DNA of 64,000 bases. Source: Sequoia sempervirens. Its lineage: Eukaryota > Streptophyta > Pinopsida > Cupressales > Cupressaceae. A program made the position numbers and the translations under genes. The stretch is from positions 532,571,071-532,635,070 of the forward strand of contig VDFB02193867.1 in assembly GCA_007258455.2 (NCBI GenBank), in the 5' to 3' direction. Below the pieces are notes generated by a model, which had not been told where the DNA came from, did no database searches, and saw only the letters and a program-made list of their open reading frames with translations. This document shows, piece after piece, positions 20,522 through 32,299 of the stretch (positions within the stretch are counted from its first letter, which is position 1; every line of letters begins with the position of its first letter).

Positions 20522-23500
20522 TTAATCCACCACTCCCTCCAAGTATTTTCCTTTCCATGCTAGGAATTCCTCTTCAATGGGCCAATCAAAATTCATGACT
20601 TCATCAACCCTTTCTCTATAAGGTGCATTCTTGGTGACAATTTTGTTAGCCTCCTTATTGAATTCCAACAAGAAAGTATTTGCATGAGCCTACAAATCCA
20701 TACTTATCTTCATTGTGTCCATATCACATTTTTGACAAATCAAAACTACCTGATTTAAAATAACTTTATTGGTTTCATCTTTCCACTTTCGTAGGGTTTT
20801 TATGCTATCATTATCCCTTAGAATGGATGGAAGGATGCCATGATGTGATTCATGAAAGGATTTCACCATCTCTTTTATTTTGTTCTCCAATGATTCAATA
20901 TTTCCATTGTACCCTTCAATCTTACCTACAAGTGTAATAGTGGATTTAAATTTTTTAGGGGGATTGGAATCATGCGTAACTCAAATTGACATCAATCTCA
21001 ATTCCCTCATTCTAGGGATCCATATTTCTATAAGTGGAATAGCTCTTTCCCTATCATTTTCAAAAATTCTAATAGCAACCACCATAGATGAATAGCTATA
21101 GTGAATGTAATTTAATCTATTATTCACTCTTTTCTTCAAATGTTACAATACTGTAGTGACAATCTCCATGTTACTATTGAAAAACTTCTTATCATGATTA
21201 TCACATTTCTCTTTATATTCAGTTTGTTGCTTGAGTAACTCCTCCCTATTGATATCTTCTTAGCCCATGGCCTTTCAGATGTATAAGAATCTACTATTGA
21301 AATGGGAACACTTCCAATGTTGTATGGCTCAATTGCCCATGAAGAACTTACTTTAGTAGTAAATTCTAGGAGTATAGCTTCTTGTGAACTGATGAGGGAT
21401 TCAACATTAGTCTGCTCAGGCTTTCCAAGTTGCAAAATTTGCAACTTATCTTCCAATAATGCTACCTTTGTTTGCAACTACATATTATATTGCTCAAGCC
21501 TTACATATTTAACTAGAAAATTATTGTACTCCATCCTGAGCTTATCCTTTTATGTAGTTACAAATTCTACAACAACCCTTATGAATTGTGAAACATGAAA
21601 TGACATATTTGTTTCCTCTAGAGCTGGTGTTTCTAACACTCTTTATTATTAGGCCTCCACTATAGTTAGGTGTAGGCTCAAGAATATCAGGCTTTCTTGT
21701 ACTTGGGGATAGAGACTAGATAGCCAAGGCATCCCATTTCTCACTAAAACTAAACCCTTGGAGTACAATTGTTGCCTCTTCTTATGTATTGTAGAGAGGT
21801 CTATCACATCTCTTTATTGTATCCAAGGCTAGGGAAGAAGCCGAATCCCATTCTAGAAGCAACAAAATACCACTATTTCTTACCAATTCTCGACCCTCTT
21901 TTGCACTCATCTTTTGGAATTTGGATCTCATTTCATTCAATACCTTTTTCTAAATGGTGGCATTAGGTAATTCTATATGAAGGCTTCTTTCTATAGCTAG
22001 ACCATCGAAATATTCATCTCTTTTAGCTCTGTATGAAAATTCCATAAAAGCTTGAGACGTTACAAATTAGTCAACATATAAGAATTTTGTACAGGCTTCA
22101 ATAAGCATATCCTTTTTTCCATTGAGCCTAGTGAGATCAGCTTTACTCAATCTCATACCCAATTGTTGTGTTACCCTCACTACTAGTGCGCTATGCACTC
22201 CTTGCATTTCCTGGTCTGATACCTAAATTTCATCATCAAAATCTTTGTTAGCATAGTCCACCAGACTAGTCACTTCAACCTTTTTCTTTTTCAATGGTGG
22301 CCCTTTTGGTGGTAATGCACTAGGTGGTGAAGAATCAATATCCATAATTTTAGGCTCTGCTAGAATTGAAGGAGATGGTGGTGGTACTTGTGGCATAGGA
22401 GAAGGAGGCTTGTGCTTCTCTTGTTGAGAGGAAGTAGGAGTTGCATCAATTTTATTTTCCTTACTCTTTCTCCTTACAAAGAACTTTATTTTTGGTTCAT
22501 CAGGGGCTTGGCATGTATATTTTTCTTCCATAGTAGGGATTTATCCTTCACTCTATTCTTCTACAATGGGGGCCTTCCCCTTATCCTTACTTATCACCCC
22601 TTTAGTTTCAAGGTGGCCCTCTATTGTGTCAAAATTTTGGGATACATATTCCACCTTTTGCATTATATTTTCAATCTCTAGATGACCTGTGAAGTCATGT
22701 TCTTCTTTCTTTATATTTTTTTTGCATCTTATTGAAGGAAATCCACCTTTCTTTTCTTTTTTTTTGCTCCAAAATCTCAAATACATTTCTTATCACATCC
22801 TCTAGATACTAGAAAATGTGCAAAAATTTGTACCTCTTAGTCCTTTCTTTCAAGTAGGCCATTAAATCTTCGGGATCATATCTGATCCTCTTAACTGATC
22901 TATGCATGTGGTAGGTTTTGAGTGTATCAGGAATTTTATTCCAACCTCCTTTGGTCATCAAAAAATCAAAATATCATGTGTACAATGGAAGGAATGTTCC
23001 TTTTCCTTGATTCAACAAATGTTCATTTTCTACACATCCTAATTGACACATCACCTCAAGAAAACCAATTCTTTCTGGCACAAATCTTGGCAGTAGGTGA
23101 GGTGCAATCATGGAACCATATACTCTTAAAACATCGTGATCAGGGTATGGGATAGCATCCCTCCAATATTGATCAGCTCCTAGCTTAGGCCTTCTTTCCT
23201 TAGGTCTCAAGAAGTCATGTGGTGCTATGGGAATTCTAGGTATATTCACAATCGAGGCCCTCTTCAGTTATGAAGCAAACAAGTTCTGAAATGTCACATA
23301 ATCATATGTCCTATCATCCTTGTCTAGAATAGTATTCCAGCATTGCATTGGAAAATCCATGTTACCCTCTTTCCTATCCAAAATAATATTATTCCCAAAG
23401 TAAGGTGCACCCTTGAACAAAAACATATGCATCAACAATGAGTACTAGCTAAACCTTACTCCCAATTCACCTTTCCTCAACCTTATATCAAACATTCATG

Positions 23501-24270
23501 ATTTATTTTTAAAAGAAACTCCACATAATCATATAGTATGCAATATTGGGGATGTTGAATATAGGCAACCATATACATCCATGACATTAGCATTCCCATG
23601 ATAGGATCATAAGCAATTATTTGGAAAATGGAGTAAAAGGTTTCTTGGAAGTAGGGAACAAAATAACTAATAGAGAAAGGATCCTTATCATGTTTCCCTA
23701 TTATAATCCTTTGGCCTAAAATTTTTGCTAGATATCTTGGCATGGTGTGGACTTTGAATGCAATCGTATTTTATCATATTCCTCCTTAAGAGTGTTCTTA
23801 TTTATCTTAGGAATTTCACCACTCCATCTAGTGAGTCTATAAACATGAGCCAATTACTCCTTGGTAATTTTGACCATTTCCTTCCCATCATAAGTTCTTA
23901 TAGTTCTTGTAATTGGTTCATAATTGGTGGTCACTTCTTTAAGCAAGTCAATATCCATATATAAATTAGGTATAATCAACTTTCCTAGGTCATAATTTCA
24001 AGGGTTACCTACTAGAATACCCATGGTTCTATTCTTGAACCAACTATAGAAAAGTTTCCATCCAATATAAGGTAATTTGGCATCCATAATATAATTTTCC
24101 TTATCAATCAAACCCTCTACTACTTGTGGACCTCTAAGAAGTAGCCGACCCTTAGGTTTTTCACTGGTCAAGGGTGGAAACTAGTCAGTAAGGTCTGTAT
24201 TCAAAGGTCTTTTGGGAGTAGAAGCTTTCCATTTAGACAAAGACACTTTTGATTGTACGTTAGGAGCCAT
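20522..24270 (-). pseudogene. Decayed long ORF of unknown retroelement-type protein, copy 1
   Basis: A chain of minus-strand frames with in-frame stops can be read from Met 24270 (MAPNVQSKVSLSKWK) to a stop at 20522. N-terminal part: GWKLFYSWFKNRTMGILVGN, YEPITRTIRTYDGKE, LAHVYRLTRWSGEIPK. Middle: frame 23743-23483 (MPRYLAKILGQRI, SISYFVPYFQETFY) and 23249-22974 (IPIAPHDFLRPKE). Then a Pro-rich basic stretch (22531-22223, PPSPMPQVPPPSPSI) and coiled-coil-like pieces (21477-21136; 20890-20690), ending FDWPIEEEFLAWKGKYLEG. I do not recognise the family. Layout and spacing of motifs resemble the ORF at 41374-45034, so the two are probably distant relatives. It may be an extra ORF of a gymnosperm LTR element; a host gene is possible but less likely. 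Confidence 0.55.
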
Positions 24271-26439
24271 AACAAAATAAGTATTACAAGATAGGGTTTT
24301 TGGTTTCTTGGAACAAGACTTACAACTTATATAAGGGTTTGACATGAATTATGACAATGTAGAATTAAAAAATGCTCTTTATGAATGTGAAACCTTAAAA
24401 TAATAAACCAAGAAATCCCTAACAAACTCAAAGGTTTGAGAAACCACAACTTATCAATAATTCTGATGGGAGGGCAACAATTCACTTTCTGGTTCTCTTT
24501 GCAAGTTGAAAATACTAGCTTTGATGTTAGAAATTACTTATAAACCATAGCACAAGCTCCTTAAGTGTGTAGATTATCCCTCATAATGTTGAATTATTTC
24601 TTCAAGATAAGTATTAATAATTATGCAACTTCCTACATCAGTAGCTCGACATCCTTTTGGCTATTAAGGCTCACCCGCGTGCATTGGAATGGCTCACTTT
24701 CCCTCAAACTATGTTTCAAATACCAACAATTGATCATGTGAGCATGCTAACTAATGGATGACCCAAATTTAGCCAGCTTGATTTGAGAAATATGACTATA
24801 CACAACCGCAATATTTAGGATATGGCAAAAAGCCATATGGAACCACTTACTAGTGGTATGCGGGCTCCACCATTTCTTTGTCACTATAGCGAGGATCCAT
24901 GTGTCTTGTTCCCCTCACCCCCATGAGTCATATCCCATGGGCAATTTTCATCAATAGGAAGATGGGGAAAAGTTGAGATTAAATCTCCCAGCTTCTACAC
25001 ACGCACTTCTTAATTCAAAACCATCACCTACAACCTTTTCCTTCTAACACCATTAATGACCCAGATTAAATGATCTTCAAACACGTGCAATATATCTATT
25101 GTAGTAGTACACACTTTATTCTCCATGCGCCCTATTAAATTATTTAATTCATACTCATCCTTTCCTCAATACTTCCATGCCCTCTAGGTTATTCCACATG
25201 GCAATTTCTTGCCTCACAATTGGGTGTCTGTCAATAAAGGTGAGATACATACGGGATAGCAGGGAGCGGCCAAGATTGATCCATGTCACCCACTATCAGC
25301 CATTGATTCACTTGAAATCTCTATGATGCTGAACACTAGAAACCACTAGGCCCACTACTAGGCAAGACATGTGATAACTTCTTGTCATCTCGTGTGATTA
25401 TTTTAATGGGAAAGAAAAAAAAAATAGGCACATGGGGAATAGTCCAGATGTGGCCACATCATTCAACAACCATTGTTGATTTCCTCTTGAAACCACCTGC
25501 ATGTCTTGACAAAGACATCAGGCCTATTGATGTACCAGACACATAGCTTATGCCTGTGAGCCTATTAGAATAAAATAATAGGCAATGAAATGGAATAGTT
25601 GTGTAGGGAACGATAACAAGTTTTTTGCATCAATTGAATAGTAGTCAGGGATCTTCATATCTACACATGCTAAAACTATTAATCTTAAAAGAGGGACCCG
25701 ACTAGGTCAATGAGACCACACCCATGAGATAAATGACTTAAGGCTCAAACAATTTTAGTGGAAAATATCTAGCATGACTTAGAAAGAATTAAAATAATGT
25801 CCAAACACATGAAAACCAGTAGGAAAATACCAAATGACTTGTTATTTCATAGGTTTTGATGACACAAGATATGACTTAAAAGATTAAGAATGGCGGCATT
25901 GGGTCAATAAAGAATTAAAACCTTGGAGAGAATACACACTCAAAGGGTTTTTCAAGTAGGATTTTAGGTAAACTAAAAACCCTTAAACAGTGACAGGAGA
26001 TAAAACTTTAAACCCTCAGATACAATTTCAATGGAAAATTAAACTAGATTTGGAGATGGAACATGAAAATTTTAGGAGTTCCATCACACCAAACCATGAC
26101 TTATTTCCTCAAAAAATTCCACCTTCATTTGCCATGAGCATCCTTCATATAGTCTTTGGAAAACTCCCCCAATCTAGGTTCTAGAAGACATTCTAGATGT
26201 TGTAAGAGTTGAGTATTCTTGACATAAGTCTCACACACTCAACTATCCCTTTGAAACCTAACCTTATCTCCCTTCCCAATCTACCAAGAGAGGTAAGGCC
26301 TAATGAGAAAAGAACAACCCCTTAATAATTTCCATATACCTTAACCATTATGTAAAACACATGAACCATAAAAAAAATCTTTGAATCACACTAAAGGTAT
26401 TTAGTTTGTAAAAAATTACTCCATAATTTTCCCTACTGA
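24271..26439. other. Non-coding region upstream of unknown ORF copy 1
   Basis: No coding signal. Between about 25160 and 25600 there are diverged, roughly repeated pieces: GGGATAGCAGGGAGCGGCC...CAGCCATTGATTCACTTGAAA (about 25253-25315) resembles GGGGAATAGTCCAGATGTGGCC...CAACCATTGTTGATTTCC (25434-25490), and ATAGGC-containing stretches repeat near 25424 and 25580. This could be an LTR or 5' leader of the unknown element; I cannot show an LTR pair. Confidence 0.4.
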
Positions 26440-26960
26440 TCATAAATTATCCATAAAATCTTACCCTAGGGGGAGCATTCACTTGTTTGATATTTCTATT
26501 ATCTAAAATACCTAGATGCTTGGGTCTTTAGACCTCTTTACATTTAAATAAATTATATTTGAAGGCATCATCATTTCCTCTCCAAAGAAATAACTATTGC
26601 ATTTTTTCCAAGGTATTAGTCACCTTACTAGGGATTTTAAAAATAGATGTCAAATAGGTAGGGACTAAAGCCAAATAGGAATCGATCAAGGTGATTCTAT
26701 TGGCCAAGAACAACCACCACCCTTTCCCTAAAGCCAACTTATCTTGAACTTTGGACAACACTTCAGTCCAATCTAGCTCAAGAGTCCTCTTGTCAACAAA
26801 AGGCATCCAAAAATAAATATTGGGAAGATGATCAACCTAAAACCCAAGGATACTCTTTAAGGAAGAAGATCATCGATTTATTGATGGTAGCTTTCTATTT
26901 GAAGCCTCTAGCCTCCCTTATAGAGCTTCCCAAAAAAAATGTGTGCCATCGATGAAATAG
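26440..26960 (-). pseudogene. LINE reverse transcriptase scrap
   Basis: Minus-strand fragment of an L1-type LINE, around the end of RT. Around 26880-26820 it reads a decayed INKSMIFFLKEYPWVLG, then the frame 26806-26594 with MPFVDKRTLELDWTEVLSKV, DKLALGKGWWLFLANRITLI and YLTSIFKIPSKVTNTLEKMQ, followed by LFLWRGNDDA after a stop. This W..L..K...W....LS.AGR..LI..VL...P.Y pattern is the region behind the RT active site in plant LINEs. No other LINE part adjoins it. It is separate from the longer LINE at 29.3-37.3 kb, which also has its own version of this part, much more decayed. Confidence 0.82.
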
Positions 26961-29299
26961 AGGTGAAGGAGATTGGGGATGCTGCTAAAGACCTGAATAC
27001 CCTAATGTTTCCTTATCCACCTCCCTCTTAATTTTATTACTAATTTTAAAAAATAATATTTTTGAACTAGTCTCACCCGAGCTTACCCTAGGTACCCAAG
27101 ATACTGGGTAGGCTGGGGGGTTGGGTTGCGGGGACGCCATGTTGTGTAAAACAAAAAATTGAATTAGTAATTTATTAAATAGGAAAAAAAAATAAATTAT
27201 ACAATAACTTCTATTTTATACTTTTTTCTTCAATATGGGAAAATTACACATGCTTAACAAGAAACCCTTGGATAATTCTACTTTTATTCTCTTAAAAAAA
27301 TGGTTATAGGTTCTCCATCTTTATGCAATTTTTAATATTGAAATGAATTTCTTATTTCATTACACTTTATTATAAACAAAATTAGATGAGATCTGATTCA
27401 ACCATCTACTTGAAGTTTTTTATATATAATACATCTATATTTTAATTGAATAATAAGAAAGGAAGTAGTTAAATTAATTTATGTTAAAAAATGAATGGCT
27501 TATTCAATACAAAAACATTAATACTTTTATGTTCACAACAACTTTGTATGTTCACAAAAGCTTCTACTTCATATGTTTCTCTCCAACCGTATATCTCTAT
27601 TGAGAAAATGACACTTGTTTAACAAGAATCCTTTAGCTATACAAGTAGTTGTAATTTTATTCTTTTAATTTTTTTTTCTTCTTCTGAAGCATTATGTACA
27701 TTTTTATATTTTAATCAACTATAGATTTAAGAGTGATTGATAAATAAAAAATTCCACATGAAATATGAATCTACAACACTTAAAGTTTTTTCATATACAA
27801 TGAATTTTATATAATAAAATAAGGATTTTCATAAAATCAATAAAAGACATTTAGATGTGGACTATCTACAAAAGAAACTATATCATATCTTAAGATATAT
27901 ATAAAATGGAAATACAAATGAAAATTTAATACATTGTTCCTTAAGGATTTATGATAGTTGGCCTCTCATGACACATAGTTGACACAGGCCTTTGTGTTAC
28001 AATCCAAATGCCAAATACATGCGAAATTACCATACTCTTACCAGTCATCCACTTGTCCGTCTACTCACCTAGTTTTCAATATTAACAGAAGCATTTTTGG
28101 AAATGATCATAGATACTATTGGTGAAATGGTAATGGCACATCTCTCTTTTCTATATTATTATACATGGGATTCAAATTGACGTTTAAAAAATCCAAAGTC
28201 TTGTAGATTACGCCGTGCACCTGGCAGTAGGAGTGTAAGAAAATAAAGGTAACGATTACTTCCAGCATGCTAATTTTAGAGATCTGAAATTTATTCGCCA
28301 GTTTTTTAATTTGAAAGCATTAAAGTGTAATTGACAAATAGGAGTGGGAATCGCGGTATTGGCAGGGTAGTGGAACCATTATTTTTGTAGTATTAAACTA
28401 TTATATATCTTTCAATATGGAACCCCATTCTTCCACTATTAAGCCGCTGCATATTGCTCCTCCTAAAGTGTCTTGTGCTATTGGATTTAAATGAATGGTA
28501 TCAGTGCTGTAATGCATGCAAAGGAGATATAATCCAACCTTATTTGCAGAGGATTTAAACCAAAGATTGCATTTTTTTTCATAAACTGGAAAACTATGAG
28601 TGTGGCGATTGGAGTAAGATCTGAAGATAATAATGAATTCACCCAGCAATAGAATTATTTTTAGACGCCCTCCCTATGGTCAAGCTCGATCATTTTTTCT
28701 TTTGAAGCTATTGATGCTGGTAAATTTATAAGAAGGTCAATTTTCAAGGTTAAGAGGTTTTATATTTTTTTATCAATATACATCCTCTATCTTGCTGATT
28801 TTATGAAAGCTACTCAATGGATTTGTAATGCCAGGTGAGAAAAAAGACACCCAAATTGAAATATATCCAGATCTTATTATTTTCCTACTTGAAACTCTAA
28901 CAACTCTAACAGGGATTTGCAATTTGAAGGCAGATGATCATAAATACAAAGGAATGGATCACAACTCCTATGTTAGAACTTAGAGAACATGAAGAAATGG
29001 GTCGCCATATTCAGGGAGAAAGAGGAGATACCTCTTGTGGCATCTTTCTAATCAAGGCTAAGTTATATCTAATACTTTTAAAATGCATTGTATAAATAAA
29101 ATCATTTTGCTACCAATATTTCATAATTTTTGTATTTTTCTCTTGTTGATTTGTCTCAACCAACACTATAATGAATGGGAAAGATTCTTCCTACATTGCC
29201 CTCCTTCCCTCAAGCTATGCCATCATACTAGATGGTTTAGAAAACAAGGGACTATTAGCGCATGCCTCCACAAGTAAGGATAGCATCTATGGCTTTAAT
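26961..29299. other. AT-rich non-coding region
   Basis: No gene is supported. 27050-27960 is very AT-rich. A short GC-richer stretch at 27065-27150 (CCCGAGCTTACCCTAGGTAC, GGCTGGGGGGTTGGGTTGCG) interrupts it. Open frames on either strand, such as 28649-28401, have no recognisable content. The last part, from about 29060, may be DNA flanking the LINE 3' end. Confidence 0.6.
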
Positions 29300-29542
29300 A
29301 TGAGAACTACTAATGTTTATGAAAGAGGAAAAAACAGGTTTTACAAGGACCCAAAACCACAAAGTTTACAAACATAAGATATGATCATCAAAGACACCAT
29401 AAGCAGAAAGGTTGTAATGACAACAACAAAATGACAAAGTCACAACCACCAAAACAGCCAGCAAGGGCTATAGAAAATACCCAAAAAGACCAGACAAAAT
29501 GCCAATAACAACTAAATTTGAGACTTTAATGTTTCTGCAGTT

Positions 29543-31267
29543 TCATCTTCCAAATCGTTCATTTCCTGAACCCCCCCTCTTTAAGATTTGGACCATCTCG
29601 GTAGTAGGAGGTGCTTTTCTTTCAAGGTTGGCACAGGTCCTTTTCGATATACCTTGGTCCTCATTCTTGCTTTTATCTTTGTCCTCTTCCAGGTCAACAA
29701 CCAGCGAGCCCTGTTGCGACTTTTTCAACTTTTCAGACATTGCATTGATGATGATGGCATTTGTGCCTAGCCATTTTATGGTTTTGTTCCACAATAATTT
29801 TCATGTTATTTTTTATTTTGACAATTTCAGCTTCTAGAGACTTATACTTGTCCTCAGTGTCATCTTCTCTCATTCCATTATTGTTCTTTTTTCTTCTTCA
29901 TTGCTAAGAGCGGACAACTTCAATTCCAGTTCCTCCAACTTACTATTCAGAACCCTATTTCTATTATTAAGATCATTAATTTCTTGATAGGCCCATTTTA
30001 AAACCCTGAAAATTTTACCAACGCCATTTCTGGCGGAGGAAAGAATATCACCAGCCTGAACCTAGTCTAAAATGAGGTTAACATCATTCGGGTTGGGGGA
30101 GCTAGGAAATTTGATACCATCAACTCTAAAAGAGGTAGGAAGGGAAGACACAGAGTTTCCGCTAGCTTTAGGGTTCTTAGCTTTGTCCTCTAGAAAGTTT
30201 GCATTGTAGGAAACCAACTTATTGGCAGGGGATCCCTTGAGTCTGGGACTCTTTAAGGGGACCGGACAATTGGGGTAGGTCTTAGGGTTAGCTTTAGCAA
30301 GCTGGGGTTTATTAGGTTGGGATTTCTTACCATACAACATAGAGGATGGGTGGGCTTCAATAGTTCTCTCCTGGTTAGGCTGATTCTTTGAACCCCCACT
30401 ATCCATTTCATAGTTCTCAAACTCTATGGAGGCAACTAGTTTGGATAAAGCTGACAGGATTTGATAGTGTTCATATATTAACCTAATAAGACCAGGATGA
30501 AGAATAGGGTATCTCTTAGTATTTTTCTTGTGGTCCTCAAGGCTATTGCTCAATGAACAAAATAGATAATGAGGTAGAGAAATCCCTACCTTATGGCAGA
30601 AGTGGTTAATGATAGCAAAATGATGACCATAAACTCTGGAAAATCTCTCGTCTAGGGAAATATACTCCATTATGATATGAAGCACCTTTCTCCACAATGC
30701 CTTGATGGTGTCTATTTCAAAATAGATGTTGGAAATTTTGACCAGTTTGATTTTCTCCTTTTCCTTCTTAGGGAATTTGATTACCGCCTCAATTGAAAAA
30801 TCTCCTGTCATGATAAAACTTCACACCCTCAATGGACATTTCAGTCACCTCTCTCATAATTTTCTCATCCAATTTCACCTTTCTCCCAAAGAGGATTATT
30901 TCTCCATTGTTCCAGTTCTTCGCAAAATAGTCTGTAGCCATAGTATCAGGCCCATAAAGTTTTTCTAGAAAAGGAACTAGACCACCTCTTACAACCTGCT
31001 TCTAGACCTTAGCATTCCTCGTGTGCACCTCATAACTATTTGGATCAACTCTTTTCCCATCCCCCCCATTTTCATTTGTACCTTGCTACAAACTCTACCA
31101 GGGACAAACACCTATTGCAATTTTACGCAACCATTCCATTGAACCCACAAAGCGTGCCACTTTTTCTTCCCAGCTAAGTAATATGACACAATCCCATCAA
31201 ATCTCTTGATTTTGATGTACTTAGCCCTTTTCCCTTTAAACATTAAATATATTTTCCTTTTTCCCAT
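29543..31267 (-). pseudogene. Third ORF downstream of LINE RNase H, unknown family
   Basis: Starts at Met 31267 (MGKRKIYLMFKGKRAKYIKI), continues GIVSYYLAGKKKWHALWVQW to a stop at about 31112, and after frame changes reads VPFLEKLYGPDTMATDYFAK and ILFGRKVKLDEKIMREVTEM. The intact frame 30811-30062 (250 codons) has VKISNIYFEIDTIKALWRKV, YGHHFAIINHFCHKVGISLP and a Pro/Ser/Lys-rich tail. A coiled-coil-like acidic tail follows (29955-29830, LNNRNRVLNSKLEELELKLS) and then 29794-29543. The Trp/Tyr-rich core with a LYGPxT...W..G......+K...D pattern is reminiscent of the putative plant transposon protein type found in retroelements, a weak comparison. A third ORF is not standard for plant L1 elements. 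It may belong to the LINE or to a neighbour. Confidence 0.6.
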
Positions 31268-31339
31268 GTGTAACATCATAATCTAGTAAGGCCTTGACTT
31301 CAGCTCCCAAATCCCTAAAATTTTGCCTGTGTTCAATCC

Positions 31340-31879
31340 TTGCCTCTTTACCCCCTCATTCACAAAGTAATCCGCCACACTTCCCTGTAGATATGTGAAA
31401 CTTTAACTAAAATGAACTTGTCTAGAATAGACTTTTCTTCATCAATCCAATTCTTTATCGAATAGGAGGGGGGTCCTACCTAGGAGATAGTCAATGATGT
31501 TTTTAGAGTCCCCTTCAAGCCATAAGTATTTTATATTTAAATTATGAGCTAACTTTAAAACTTGAAAAGCTCCTATAGCCTTCGCCACATGGTTTGTTTG
31601 ATGACCTAGGGAAATGGCCACAACCACCATAAAGTTACCATTTGAGTCCCTTAACACACCTCCACTTCCGGCTATCCTTGGATTTCTCTTTGCAGCACTA
31701 TCAAAGTTGTCCTTAGACCAGCCATTTGGAGGAAAGGTCCAGCACACACCCTCCCTACTTTTCTTAGCTGACTTGGATTCCATAGAAACATCCATTTTAA
31801 TATTCCAATCCTTTGCTATCATTAGATCATAGGGAGCACACACCATAGCTTCAAGGTTAAGAGATATTTGGGGAATCAC
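31340..31879 (-). pseudogene. LINE ORF2 RNase H domain
   Basis: The frame 31879-31442 contains CWTFPPNGWSKDNFDSAAKR (first Asp in NFDSA), GSGGVLRDSNGNFMVV, HVAKAIGAFQVLKLA and LWLEGDSKNIIDYLLG (Asp in EGDS). Family members have AEA at the second position; here it is AKA, so the catalytic Glu is lost. After a frame change, ILVKVSHIYREV...VADYFVNEG completes the domain near 31340. It would degrade RNA in the RNA/DNA hybrid. The third ORF starts about 70 bases downstream. Confidence 0.83.
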
Positions 31880-32016
31880 ATTGAATTTTTCCTTTATAGG
31901 CCTAATTTTTTTTCAATATTATTAGTCTTTGACATCTCCTTATCCATGAAAATTCTATTATTATGTTATTTCCACACCCCCCAAACAACAAAATGGAAAA
32001 TAAAATCCCATAACAT

Positions 32017-32292
32017 TCAAATGAAGGGATTTTGAGATAGAGCTTTCCATTGTGAAAAGAAATCTTCAATGGAAAGAGGAAACACCCAAGAGATATTCCA
32101 GATGGCTAATAATTTTTTTGAGATTATGGAAACAAATGGGCAGTGGAGAAACAAGTGGCTAGCTGACTCTGCCTTACACTTGCAAAGGTAACATCTGTTG
32201 GGAATTTGAAATCCCCGTTTACAAAGATTATCCACAGTAAGCACCTTATTTTGAAGCAAAATCCAGAAGAAGATATTTACTTTAGGATTCAA
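32017..32292 (-). pseudogene. LINE ORF2 zf-RVT domain
   Basis: The frame reads MNPKVNIFFWILLQNKVLTV, then LCKRGFQIPNRCYLCKCKAE, SASHLFLHCPF and W in the usual spacing of the zinc-binding zf-RVT domain found between RT and RNase H in plant LINEs. The metal ligands CYLC, H (SASHLF) and HC are all present. It lies about 140 bases before RNase H on the minus strand. One clean open frame of 91 codons. Confidence 0.88.
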
Positions 32293-32299
32293 GTGTTTA

